From: Stagnihabitans lacustris
Lineage (GTDB): Bacteria; Pseudomonadota; Alphaproteobacteria; Rhodobacterales; Rhodobacteraceae
NCBI RefSeq assembly: GCF_025950525.1
Contig: NZ_JAPDGS010000001.1
Span: 186,001-250,000, forward strand
Length of the DNA stretch: 64,000 nucleotides
Direction of reading: 5' to 3'
In this document: piece after piece, positions 34,655 through 42,802 of the stretch
Position numbering within the stretch: the stretch's first letter is position 1
Layout of the letters: each line of letters opens with the position of its first letter
The notes under the pieces: model-generated
The model's database searches: none
Told to the model about the DNA's origin: nothing
The model's input: only the letters and a program-made list of their open reading frames with translations
Translations under genes and position numbers: made by a program

Positions 34655-35806
34655 TCAGCTGTTTTGGCTAAGGTAGTATCCCACCCCCGCCACCACGGCG
34701 ACGCCCAGCACGGCGAAGGCGATCTTCCAGACGCTCCAGGGGCGTTCGCCCTGGACCTCTCCGGTTTGGCCGTTCACCAGAAACCGATAGCTTTTGCCGT
34801 TGTATTTGTAGGCCGCCATCCAGATCGGCAAAAGGATGTGCTTGAAGGTCTCGTCCCGCCAATCCACATCCATGCCGTCGATGCGCTGTTCGTCGCCGCC
34901 GATGTCGCGGCGGATGTCGCCTTCGATGATCCGCTCCATCTTGGCCTGCGCCGTCGAATGGCCATCCGCCAGGGCGACCGTATAGCCCTCGGCCTGAAAT
35001 CCCGCCAGGTAATCGGGGCGGTAGGGCTCCAGCAACGACAGGTCCCAGGGTTCAAGATGGTCGGCCAGGTTCACCGGCAGGCTGGTCGCCGCAATCGCCA
35101 GCACATCGTCGAAATCGCGGGCAACATGGCCGCGGACATTGTGCCAGCGGATCTTGCGGACCTGCTCTTGGCGCTGTTCGTTGCGGCCGTTGACGTTGAC
35201 CGTCACGGTCCGCGTCTCATAATAGGCATCGCCGCGCTGGCCGCGGTAATCGGTTTCCGTCTCGGCGTCGAAGGTCCAATAGGGGACATAGACGCCATTC
35301 ATCGCCCGGCCCGCACGGGTGTATTGCAAAAGCCCGTTGGGGGCGAACCAGAGCGAGCCCAGCCAATCCAGCATCGCCTTGTGGGCAGTCTTTTCGTCCA
35401 GCTGGAAGGGCAGGACGGCTTGCGGTTTCAGTTTGCGTTCGGACCCGGTGTCCACGACGACCGGAGAGGCGCAGAACGGACATTCCTTCGAATGGCTGGC
35501 GCCGTCGAACTGCACCTGCGCGCCGCAGTTGGGGCATTTCGTCGCCCTGACCTCGGTGCTGGCCGTGGCGGGCAGGTCGTTGGACAGGCCTTGGGCCAGG
35601 GGCAGTTCCTCGAACCGCTTGGGGCCGCGGGCGGGCTTTGGCTTGGCCCAAGGCCCTGCGTTTTGGCCCGCATCAGCCGTGGCGTCTTCCTCTGCGATGG
35701 CCTGTTCAAAGCCGCAATGACCGCATTTCAGCTTGGTCACGCCGGGGGCAAAGCGCAGCTCTGCCCCGCATTGCCCGCAGGGATAGCGGTGTTCCTCCGA
35801 GATCAT
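34655..35806 (-). CDS. Zinc-ribbon protein with C-terminal membrane helix
   Basis: 383 residues. Two zinc ribbons open the protein (CGQCGAELRF...CGHCG at 9-33, then CPNCGAQ...CPFC around 91-112). A domain with YVPYWTFDAETETDYRG, seen in proteins annotated as primosomal N'-like or TFIIB-type, follows. One helix (WKIAFAVLGVAVVAGVGYYL) anchors the C-terminus. Function is unknown. It is the last gene of an SPFH/TelA/XpaC cluster, which suggests a role in envelope stress or membrane quality control. Confidence 0.75.
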   Translation of the reverse strand: MISEEHRYPCGQCGAELRFAPGVTKLKCGHCGFEQAIAEEDATADAGQNAGPWAKPKPARGPKRFEELPLAQGLSNDLPATASTEVRATKCPNCGAQVQFDGASHSKECPFCASPVVVDTGSERKLKPQAVLPFQLDEKTAHKAMLDWLGSLWFAPNGLLQYTRAGRAMNGVYVPYWTFDAETETDYRGQRGDAYYETRTVTVNVNGRNEQRQEQVRKIRWHNVRGHVARDFDDVLAIAATSLPVNLADHLEPWDLSLLEPYRPDYLAGFQAEGYTVALADGHSTAQAKMERIIEGDIRRDIGGDEQRIDGMDVDWRDETFKHILLPIWMAAYKYNGKSYRFLVNGQTGEVQGERPWSVWKIAFAVLGVAVVAGVGYYLSQNS

Positions 35807-35807
35807 C

Positions 35808-36884
35808 TTACACTCCGGGCGGCGGCGGCGGGGGCACCTGACCGAAAAGCCGCGTCAATTCGGTGTCTCCTGCCGGCTTCCAGCCGTCCTGGCCCGCGGT
35901 CCAAACCTGGCTGGCGCGGCCGAAACCCGGTTGCTGGGTCAGCTGCTGTTCGCTGAACGGCCCCTGGGTCTGGCCATTCACCGCCAGGTGCCACTGCTTG
36001 CCCACAGGCGGCGGCGGAGGCGGCGCGGCGGCCGGTTGCGCCCCCCAAGGCCCCTGTTGCCCCATTTGAAAGCCCATCCCCGCCCCCATGGCTGCGCCCA
36101 TCGTGGCGCCCATGGCAGAACCCGGTTGCGCCATCCCTTCGGCGGCGTTGAACTGCATGTATTTGTTCAGATCCCCCGCAATCCCCATCGAGGTGCGCTT
36201 GTCCAGCACCTTTTCGACCTCGTCGGGCAAGGAGATATTCTCGATGTAAAACTCGGGCAGGGTCAGGCCATAGGCGCCCACGGTCGGCGCAATCGCCTGG
36301 CCGACCAGCTTGGCAAGATCGACCGTATTGGCCGCCATATCCAGCACCGGGATGCCGGATTTCGCAAGCGCCTGGCTCATTTGCTGGACGATGATGTTGC
36401 GGATCTGGGTCGAGACCTCATCGGCGGTGAACTCGCCATCGGTGCCGACGATTTCCTTCAGGAACAGCGCCGCATCCGACACCCGCATCGAATAATTGCC
36501 AAAGGCGCGGATGCGCACGGGGCCGAATTCCGGGTCGCGGCACATGATCGGGTTCTGCGTGCCCCATTTCAGGTCGTTGAACCGGGTCGTGGACACAAAA
36601 TACACCTCGGCCTTGAAGGGCGAGGAAAACCCGTGGTCCCAATGCTGCAGCGTCGTCATGATCGGCATGTTGTTGGTCTGCAGCTCATAGAGCCCGGGGC
36701 CAAAGACATCGGCGATCTGGCCCTCGTTGACAAAGACCGCGGCCTGGCCCTCACGGACCGTCAGCTTGGCGCCGTATTTGATTGCATTGTCACGGCGTTC
36801 GAACCGCCAGACCATCGTGTCGCGGGTGTCATCGGTCCAGGAGATGACGTCGATGAACTCGCCCTTCAGAAATCCGAATACCAT
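35808..36884 (-). CDS. SPFH-domain protein with GYF_2 tail (YdjI-like)
   Basis: 358 residues. The N-terminal two thirds is an SPFH/band-7-like domain as in B. subtilis YdjI (GFLKGEFIDVISWTDD, QAAVFVNEGQIADVFGPGLY, RAFGNYSMRV). A Gly/Met-rich linker with poly-Pro follows, then a GYF_2 domain (WHLAVNGQTQGPFSEQQL) that binds Pro-rich peptides. The poly-Pro segments in the same protein could be ligands of the GYF domain. It lies 1 bp upstream of the zinc-ribbon gene. Confidence 0.85.
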   Translation of the reverse strand: MVFGFLKGEFIDVISWTDDTRDTMVWRFERRDNAIKYGAKLTVREGQAAVFVNEGQIADVFGPGLYELQTNNMPIMTTLQHWDHGFSSPFKAEVYFVSTTRFNDLKWGTQNPIMCRDPEFGPVRIRAFGNYSMRVSDAALFLKEIVGTDGEFTADEVSTQIRNIIVQQMSQALAKSGIPVLDMAANTVDLAKLVGQAIAPTVGAYGLTLPEFYIENISLPDEVEKVLDKRTSMGIAGDLNKYMQFNAAEGMAQPGSAMGATMGAAMGAGMGFQMGQQGPWGAQPAAAPPPPPPVGKQWHLAVNGQTQGPFSEQQLTQQPGFGRASQVWTAGQDGWKPAGDTELTRLFGQVPPPPPPGV

Positions 36885-36903
36885 GGGGCACCTCCGTTTG
36901 AGA

Positions 36904-37830
36904 TTATGTTTGGCCGTCCAACAGACGGGTTGCAAGGCTTTCCACCACGGGCCGCGCCTGATCCTCGGTCATGCCGGGGCGCAGGTCGGGGGAATAGAGG
37001 ATCGACAACATCGCCTCGTCCATCCGGGTCAGCAGGGCGAATTCCTGGTCGTCGTTGAAAATCGAGGGCCGGGCCAGGTTGCTGTCATTGGGCAGGCCAA
37101 GCGCCTGGGCCAATTCCTCGTGCAGGCAGGCTTGCATCAACAGCGGGGGATGTTCGGCGGGGATGACGGCAGTGGCGCGGGCATAGATCGGGCTGGAGCC
37201 ATCCGATTGCGACAGGACCTGGCAAAAGGCGGTGTCGGGCATATGGGTCGCGGTCGCCAGCTGGCTGGCGGTCAGGCCGGGCAATTCGGCGGCAATGGTC
37301 GGCCCCAGGGCCGCGCGCTCATCGACGCTGCCAATGTGGATAAAGAAATTCGGCCGCCGGTCGTCCAGCGTGATCGCAAGCCCCGTCAGCCGCGACAGGC
37401 GAGACAGATACGACCCCACCGTCGCCCGATCCGCCGCCGCATCCTCGGCCGAGACCGAGGCGCCGATCTGCAGCGACACCCGGATCGGCCCCTGCCAGCG
37501 CTGCAGCGTGATCGCGCCGGTCTTGCCCGTCATCTCGCCGCCGCCATATTCCTCAAAGAACGCCACCGACAGGAAGGCGCGGGCCAGCATCGCATCGGTA
37601 AAGGGCGTGTCCGCGCCGCCGCCATCGGTGCGCAACAGGCCGTTGTCCAAAAGCCGGGCCTGAACCTCGGCGTAATGGGCGGCCAGCGCCTTGCTTTCGG
37701 GCGAGACCTCGACCACGGGCGCGGGGGCCACCGGCGCCACCACGGGCGGCGCCTGAGGGGGCGTGCAGGCCGTCAGGGCCGCCACCAAAAGGGCGGCCCG
37801 GACGGGGGCAAGGGGCATGGGCAGTCGCAT
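36904..37830 (-). CDS. DUF2927 lipoprotein
   Basis: 308 residues. A lipoprotein signal ends in the lipobox LTAC, followed by a Pro/Val/Ala-rich spacer. The domain resembles DUF2927: FIHIGSVDE, then MQACLHEELAQALGLPNDSN, which has a metallopeptidase-like HEE segment with a Gly-Leu-Pro-Asn context. It could be a degenerate or active secreted protease. The ATG shares one base with the TelA stop (TGATG); a GTG one codon earlier is also possible. Confidence 0.75.
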   Translation of the reverse strand: MRLPMPLAPVRAALLVAALTACTPPQAPPVVAPVAPAPVVEVSPESKALAAHYAEVQARLLDNGLLRTDGGGADTPFTDAMLARAFLSVAFFEEYGGGEMTGKTGAITLQRWQGPIRVSLQIGASVSAEDAAADRATVGSYLSRLSRLTGLAITLDDRRPNFFIHIGSVDERAALGPTIAAELPGLTASQLATATHMPDTAFCQVLSQSDGSSPIYARATAVIPAEHPPLLMQACLHEELAQALGLPNDSNLARPSIFNDDQEFALLTRMDEAMLSILYSPDLRPGMTEDQARPVVESLATRLLDGQT

Positions 37831-39005
37831 CACCCGGTGATCGCCCCACCGGCCGTGGCCGTGGACTTGGCCGACGACAGCGTATCGCGCAGCTGCAGTT
37901 CCATCTTGCCCAGTTCCTCTTCGGCGGCGGCGCGCTTGGCCTTGCCTTCGTCGGCGATGCGCAAGCTGTCCTCGATCGTGGCGATCAGCGTGTCGTTGGC
38001 CGCCTTGACCGCTTCGATGTCAAAGATGCCGCGCTCCATCTCGGTGCGGACGATCTGGTTCGCCTCGCGCAGGTTGGTGGCGTTTTTCGTCAGCAGTTCG
38101 TTGGTCAGGTCGTTGGCATCCTTGATCGCCTCGGCGGCATCGCGCGACCGCTGGATCGTGACGGCCTGGGCCAGTTGGGTTTCCCACAGCGGCACGGTGT
38201 TCAAGAGGGTCGAGCTGATCTTGCCCACCAGCGACTTGTCGTTTTCCTGCACCAGACGGATCGAGGGCAGGGACTGCATCGTCACTTGCCGCGTCAGTTG
38301 CAGGTCCATCACCCGACGTTCCAGGTCGTCGCGGGCGGCGCGCAGGTCGCGCAGCTCCTGGGCCTTTTTCACTTGGTCATCGGCGGGGGCTGCGGTCACG
38401 GCGGCTTCGGCGGTGGGGATCACCGTCGCATCCAGTTCCGCGATCTTGGCCTTGCCGGCGGCGATATAAAGCCCCAGTTCGTCAAAGAAGGTCAGGGTCT
38501 TGGCGTAAAGGATGTCCAGCGCCTTGATGTCCTTCAACAGCGCGGTCTGATGGCCCATCAGGTTGCCGGTGATCTTGTCGATCTGGGTCTGGACCTCTTC
38601 GTAACGCTCCATGAACTGCACCAGGGGCGTGGCGGCGCCGGTCAGTTTCTCCCACCAGCTGCGTTCGCGGGCGGGGTCCAGCTCGCCACCCGAAAAGCCG
38701 CGGATGGTCGACACGATCTCGGTCAGGGCGGCGCCTGCGGGACCGACGTCCTTGTTTTTGACGCCGTTCAGCATCTCCTGGCTGATGACCTGCAATTCGG
38801 CCTGCGCGCCCGACCCGAAAGAGATGATCGACTGCGTGTTGGTCAGGTCAATCTCCGCCATGCGCTTTTCGATTTCGGCGGCTTGGGGCGCAGTTGCGGC
38901 CTCAAGTGCCACGACCTCGCCCAGAGGGGCGGGGAGGATGGCCTTGGTGACTTGCTCGACCTCGGCCAAGGCAGAGGCGGCGGCGGCTTGGATGGTTTCG
39001 GTCAT
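37830..39005 (-). CDS. Toxic anion resistance protein TelA family
   Basis: 391 residues, mostly alpha-helical, cytoplasmic. TelA/KlaA (PF05816) features include WWEKLTGAATPLVQFMERYEEVQTQIDKI (family core, residues about 122-150), LYIAAGKAKIAELD and SLPSIRLVQENDKSLVGKI. Members accompany tellurite and phage-shock type clusters; a biochemical activity is not established. It lies between the XpaC gene and the DUF2927 gene in one transcription unit. Confidence 0.88.
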   Translation of the reverse strand: MTETIQAAAASALAEVEQVTKAILPAPLGEVVALEAATAPQAAEIEKRMAEIDLTNTQSIISFGSGAQAELQVISQEMLNGVKNKDVGPAGAALTEIVSTIRGFSGGELDPARERSWWEKLTGAATPLVQFMERYEEVQTQIDKITGNLMGHQTALLKDIKALDILYAKTLTFFDELGLYIAAGKAKIAELDATVIPTAEAAVTAAPADDQVKKAQELRDLRAARDDLERRVMDLQLTRQVTMQSLPSIRLVQENDKSLVGKISSTLLNTVPLWETQLAQAVTIQRSRDAAEAIKDANDLTNELLTKNATNLREANQIVRTEMERGIFDIEAVKAANDTLIATIEDSLRIADEGKAKRAAAEEELGKMELQLRDTLSSAKSTATAGGAITG

Positions 39006-39046
39006 GCTGAACCCCTGTAAGGCTTTGATTTGTCAGGCTTGAAATG

Positions 39047-39919
39047 TCAGGCTTGGTATTTCAGACGGTCGCGCAGGACCTGGATTTCGATATCCAGGCC
39101 GGTCTGATCGTTGGACAACAGTTTTTCCGTGCGTTGGGCGAAAGTGGTTTCCAGGTCGCTGAGCAGCGCTTCATAATCGGCACGGGCCTTGGGATTGGGA
39201 CCCGCGGACAGAAGATCGGCCAGCTTGATCGTCGCATCCCGGGCGCCTTGCAGATAGACCGACAGATAGGTCCGGGCGGCTGTCAGGTCGCGGGGATCGT
39301 TTTCCACCTGGCGAAACAGCTTGCGGGCGGCCTGGGCAAAGCCCTCGACCCGGGTTTCAAGGGCGCTGTCGCGGGCGCGCAGGATGGCGTCCTTCATCTG
39401 GGTCAGGGTCGCTTCGGCCTCGGCCACGGCGCGGGCGACGCGGTCGGTCTGGTAAAGGTCGACGCCCTCTAGCCCCTTGTTCTTCAACGGGTCGATGCCG
39501 AAAGAGCCCAGATGCAGGGCCGCGCCGATCATGCCGATGGCAAACAGCGCCAGATCGTTGTGCTGCCACAACAGCGCGCCCGACATCAGCGCCGCCCCCG
39601 TCAGCGCCGCGCCAAAGATCTTGCGCGGGATGGCGGGGCGGCGAGCGACCTTGCGGGCGTTGTAATCGGCCTCGGCCTTGAGACCCTCCCGCGTCAGCCA
39701 AGCGGCCAGGATCATCAGGGCGGCGGCGGCCAGCCCCGTGAAAAGCGCACCATTGCCGCCGGTGAAGGCCCTGAACAGGAAAGGGAAAGCCAGGGCGAAC
39801 AGCAGCCCCGATTTCAGCCCGGCCCCCGAGGGCGGGGGTGCGGCCTCGACCAGGGTTTCGCCTTGCTGCGCGCCTGTCGCGGCGCCGGGAGAGTATTTGC
39901 CGACGATCCTGCGGGCCAT
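39047..39919 (-). CDS. XpaC-like membrane protein
   Basis: 290 residues. After a short cytoplasmic N-terminus come membrane helices (SGLLFALAFPFLFRAF, LFTGLAAAALMILAAWL, IFGAALTGAALMSGALLW, LALFAIGMIGAALHLGSFG). A helical cytoplasmic C-terminal part resembles XpaC, the partner of TelA in Firmicutes and alphaproteobacteria. Strong GGAGGAGG precedes the ATG, which overlaps the stop of the tiny upstream gene (TGATG). Confidence 0.8.
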   Translation of the reverse strand: MARRIVGKYSPGAATGAQQGETLVEAAPPPSGAGLKSGLLFALAFPFLFRAFTGGNGALFTGLAAAALMILAAWLTREGLKAEADYNARKVARRPAIPRKIFGAALTGAALMSGALLWQHNDLALFAIGMIGAALHLGSFGIDPLKNKGLEGVDLYQTDRVARAVAEAEATLTQMKDAILRARDSALETRVEGFAQAARKLFRQVENDPRDLTAARTYLSVYLQGARDATIKLADLLSAGPNPKARADYEALLSDLETTFAQRTEKLLSNDQTGLDIEIQVLRDRLKYQA

Positions 39920-40002
39920 CAGAGGCCTCCTCCGAAGGCGGTGTAAAGGGTCAGGGCGATCAGGACGATGAAAGCAAGGCTTTGTAACGATTTCGACGAC
40001 AT
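39919..40002 (-). CDS. 27-residue single-helix membrane peptide upstream of XpaC
   Basis: A short reading frame begins ATG at 40002 with GGAGG eight bases upstream. It encodes a 27-residue product: a Ser/Lys N-terminus (MSSKSLQSL), one hydrophobic helix (AFIVLIALTLYTAF) and a GGGL end. Its TGA shares a base with the XpaC start, so it is coupled to XpaC translation. It is the first gene of the cluster. Function is unknown; small membrane peptides often modulate a partner protein. Confidence 0.65.
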   Translation of the reverse strand: MSSKSLQSLAFIVLIALTLYTAFGGGL

Positions 40003-40086
40003 GGGGCCTCCGCTGGCGGGGTCGGGGCAAATATAGGCAAGCGGTTAACGCTTGGCTATGGGCCTTGGGGGAAATCCGCCGGGGGA

Positions 40087-40110
40087 ATGGGGGGGAAATC
40101 TTCCCCCCAT
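40087..40110 (-). terminator. Hairpin after rluB
   Basis: ATGGGGGG / CCCCCCAT with inner AA / TT pairs lies just after the rluB stop codon. The T tract is weak. Confidence 0.45.
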
Positions 40111-40116
40111 CCGCGA

Positions 40117-41184
40117 TCAGGGCTTTTTGGGGCGCGGGGTGGTGGGGCGCGGGGTGGAGGATTTGGCGCCGGTGGGCCTGGGGCCCTTGGCACCCGGAGC
40201 TTTTGCCGCCGCCGCTTTGTAGCCAGCGCCACGGGCCGCCGACTTTTCACGCGGGCTTTCCAGCCTTGTCATGCCCGCACGATCAGGGCCAGCACGATCA
40301 GGACGCGGTTTCAGCGTCAGCTTGCCGCCGGGTTTGGGCGCGGCCTTGGCGCGGTCTTCGGGCAGGTCGGATTGGTCGCCCGTCAGGCCCAACTGGTCGC
40401 GCATGACGCGGGTCTTGACCTCTGTCACCTGGCCGGGTTCCAGTTCCCCCAAGGAGAACGGCCCGTAAGAGGTGCGGATCAGGCGGTTCACCTGAAGGCC
40501 CACAGCCGACATGGCGCGGCGGATCTCGCGGTTCTTGCCCTCACGCAGGCCGACGGTCAGCCAGGCGTTCGCGCCCTGGATGCGGTCCAGCGACACGATC
40601 ATCGGTTGGAACTTCTCGCCATCGACGACAATCCCGCGGCGCAAAGGCTCCAGGTCGGGGTCCATCGGATTGCCGTTCACCCGCACGCGGTATTTGCGCA
40701 GCCAACCGGTCGAGGGAAGCTCCAGCCGCCGCTTGATCTCGCCGTCGTTGGTCAGGAGGAGGAGGCCTTCGGAGTTCAGGTCGAGGCGGCCGACGGTCAT
40801 CACCCGGGGCAGATCCTCGGGCAGGTGGTCAAAGACCGTGTCGCGGCCCTTTTCGTCGGATTCCGAGGTCACGAGGCCGTCGGGCTTGTAGTAAAGCCAA
40901 AGCCGCGGCGGTTCGGGGGCGCCGATCGGATGGCCCGACACCGTGATGCGATCCTTGGCCGTCACGTTCAGCGCCGGAGAGGTGATCTGCTTGCCGTTCA
41001 CCGTGACTTCGCCGGCCTCGATCATGCGTTCCACCTCGCGGCGCGACGCCACGCCGGCGCGGGACAGGACCTTGGCGATGCGCTCGCCTTCGGGCGTCGT
41101 GGCGGGCGTCTTGGGGGCGTCAGCGGCCACTGGAGCGGGTTTAGGCGCCGTCTTGCGGGGTTTCGGCTTTTCTTCGGCGGCCAT
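40117..41184 (-). CDS. rluB: RluB/RsuA-type 23S rRNA pseudouridine synthase
   Basis: 355 residues. An S4 RNA-binding domain (RIAKVLSRAGVASRREVERM, about residues 35-95) precedes the synthase domain, with the catalytic Asp in GRLDLNSEGLLLLTNDGE and with GKNREIRR. The Lys/Pro/Ala-rich N- and C-terminal tails are disordered extensions common in Rhodobacteraceae. The ATG at 41184 was preferred over 41193 because AAGGA is well spaced from it. Confidence 0.9.
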   Translation of the reverse strand: MAAEEKPKPRKTAPKPAPVAADAPKTPATTPEGERIAKVLSRAGVASRREVERMIEAGEVTVNGKQITSPALNVTAKDRITVSGHPIGAPEPPRLWLYYKPDGLVTSESDEKGRDTVFDHLPEDLPRVMTVGRLDLNSEGLLLLTNDGEIKRRLELPSTGWLRKYRVRVNGNPMDPDLEPLRRGIVVDGEKFQPMIVSLDRIQGANAWLTVGLREGKNREIRRAMSAVGLQVNRLIRTSYGPFSLGELEPGQVTEVKTRVMRDQLGLTGDQSDLPEDRAKAAPKPGGKLTLKPRPDRAGPDRAGMTRLESPREKSAARGAGYKAAAAKAPGAKGPRPTGAKSSTPRPTTPRPKKP

Positions 41185-41212
41185 AATCGTCATCCTTGGC
41201 CTTGGTGGCCGG

Positions 41213-41267
41213 CCCCGGGGGCTGTCTGCCCCCGGACCCCCGAGAGATATTTGAGCCAGTATGAAAG
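41213..41267 (+). repeat. REP-like element covering the tadA start codon
   Basis: GGGGGCTGTCTGCCCCC (41217-41233) is followed by GGACCCCCGAGAGATATTT and a tail CAGTATGAAAG. The ATGAAAG at the end of the tail is the start of tadA. The tail matches the copy inside xdhB. Confidence 0.75.
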
Positions 41268-41722
41268 AGCAACCTGCCTTCCTGTCTTATATGAATCTTG
41301 CGCTGGAAGAGGCGCGAGCGGCGGGCGCGCGCGGGGAAGTGCCGGTGGGGGCGGTGGTCGTGTTTCAGGGGGCAGTGGTGGCGCGGGCGGGGAACCGGAC
41401 GCGGGAGCTGTCAGACCCCACAGCCCATGCCGAGGTTCTGGCGATCAGGGCGGCCTGTCAGGCGGCGGGCTCCGAGCGGCTGGTGGGCCATGATCTGTAT
41501 GTGACGCTGGAGCCCTGTCCAATGTGCGCGGGCGCGATTGCGGCGGCGCGGGTGGGGCGGGTTTACTATGGGGCCGGCGATCCGAAGTCGGGCGGTGTGG
41601 CGCAGGGGCCGCGGGTGTTTTCTCATCCGCAATGCCATCATGCGCCCGAGGTTTATGACGGGATCAGCGCCCCGGAGGCCGAGGCGCTGTTGAAGGGGTT
41701 TTTCGGCGCGCTGCGAGGATGA
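41261..41722 (+). CDS. tadA: tRNA-specific adenosine deaminase
   Basis: 153 residues. TadA makes inosine 34 in tRNA-Arg. The zinc site is HAEVLAIR and PCPMCAGAI; the family N-terminus MNLALEEARAAGARGEVPVGAV starts at residue 11. The ATG at 41261 belongs to the upstream REP-like element, so the first ten residues (MKEQPAFLSY) may be repeat-derived; the ATG at 41291 is an alternative start. Its TGA abuts the stop of the convergent hydrolase gene in the palindrome TGATCA. Confidence 0.93.
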   Translation: MKEQPAFLSYMNLALEEARAAGARGEVPVGAVVVFQGAVVARAGNRTRELSDPTAHAEVLAIRAACQAAGSERLVGHDLYVTLEPCPMCAGAIAAARVGRVYYGAGDPKSGGVAQGPRVFSHPQCHHAPEVYDGISAPEAEALLKGFFGALRG

Positions 41723-42403
41723 TCACAGTGTGATCGGCTCCATCACCTGGGGTTCGATCACATGGACGCCCGGCAGGGCTGCGATCAGCGCGGCTGCGGA
41801 TTGTTCCAGAAGCGGGAAGGTCCGGTAGTGGCAGGGGATCACGGTCTGGAAGTTGAAATAGCGCTTGGCGGCATAGGCGGCGCGTTTCATGTCCATCGTG
41901 AAATGGCCGCCCGCCGAGAGGATGCCGATGGTGGGTTTGTGCAGGTCGCCCATCCAATCCATGTCGGCCATGATGTCGGTATCGCCCGAGACATAGATGA
42001 CCTGGCCTTCGCCTGCGATCATGAAGCCGGATTCCGAGCCGACATTCACGCCGTCCAGCGACGAGGAATGGCAGGCGTTGACCATGGTGACTTTCGCGCC
42101 GCCCGCATCCACCGTGCCGCCCTTGTTGAAGCCGATGATCTGGACGCCATGCTTTTCGGCCAGGTGGCCCACGAGGTCATAGATGCCCGCCACGGGAATG
42201 TTCAGCTCTTTGGCAATCGCCGGGCCGTCGCCGGTGTGATCGCCGTGCCCGTGGGTCAGGAAGACATGGGTGGCGCCTTGGATGGCCTCGGCGCGGCGGC
42301 CCTCGGGGAAGACCGGATTGCCGGTGAACCAGGGGTCGATCAGCAGGATCGCGCCTTCGATTTCGATGCGAAAGCCGGAATGGCCAAGCCAAGTGATTTT
42401 CAT
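41723..42403 (-). CDS. UPF0173 metal-dependent hydrolase (MBL fold)
   Basis: 226 residues. N-terminus ITWLGHSGFRIE, then the metal motif THGHGDHTGD, HACHSSS and a late PCHYRTFPLLEQ, the pattern of the widespread UPF0173 hydrolases. The physiological substrate is unknown. It is divergent from gatCA and convergent with tadA; no operon partner is seen. Confidence 0.9.
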   Translation of the reverse strand: MKITWLGHSGFRIEIEGAILLIDPWFTGNPVFPEGRRAEAIQGATHVFLTHGHGDHTGDGPAIAKELNIPVAGIYDLVGHLAEKHGVQIIGFNKGGTVDAGGAKVTMVNACHSSSLDGVNVGSESGFMIAGEGQVIYVSGDTDIMADMDWMGDLHKPTIGILSAGGHFTMDMKRAAYAAKRYFNFQTVIPCHYRTFPLLEQSAAALIAALPGVHVIEPQVMEPITL

Positions 42404-42514
42404 GATGGGTCTCCTTTGGGCGCTAACCTAGAGCGGGCGCGCAAAAACCCAAGGGCTTCTTGCGAAACGGCCCTCCCTTGGCTAAACGGGGCCGAACATC
42501 ACCGGAGACACCCC

Positions 42515-42802
42515 ATGTCCATCGACATTGCGACCGCGGCCAAGGTGGCCAAGCTCGCCCGCATCCGCGTCGAGGAAGACCAGTTGCCCAAATTGGCCGA
42601 ACAGCTTTCGGGCATCCTGGGCTTCATGGAGCAGTTGAACGAAGTGAATGTCGACGGGATCGAGCCCATGGTTTCGGTCACGCCGATGCGCCTGGTGCGC
42701 CGCAAGGATGCGGTGACGGATGGGAATATCCAGGCCCAAGTGTTGAAGAACGCGCCCGATGCGCGGGAAGGCTTTTTCGCTGTGCCGAAGGTGGTGGAAT
42801 GA
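42515..42802 (+). CDS. gatC: Asp-tRNA(Asn)/Glu-tRNA(Gln) amidotransferase subunit C
   Basis: 95 residues. GatC stabilises the GatCAB complex, which amidates mischarged Glu-tRNA(Gln) or Asp-tRNA(Asn). Typical segments are [34 protein letters not shown] and the C-terminal [17 protein letters not shown] precedes the ATG, and the stop overlaps gatA by 4 nt. Confidence 0.95.
   Translation: MSIDIATAAKVAKLARIRVEEDQLPKLAEQLSGILGFMEQLNEVNVDGIEPMVSVTPMRLVRRKDAVTDGNIQAQVLKNAPDAREGFFAVPKVVE

Noticed and set aside
36727-38469. 580-codon frame antisense to TelA and DUF2927 genes
   Set aside because: Arg/Gln/Ser-rich shadow with no domain.
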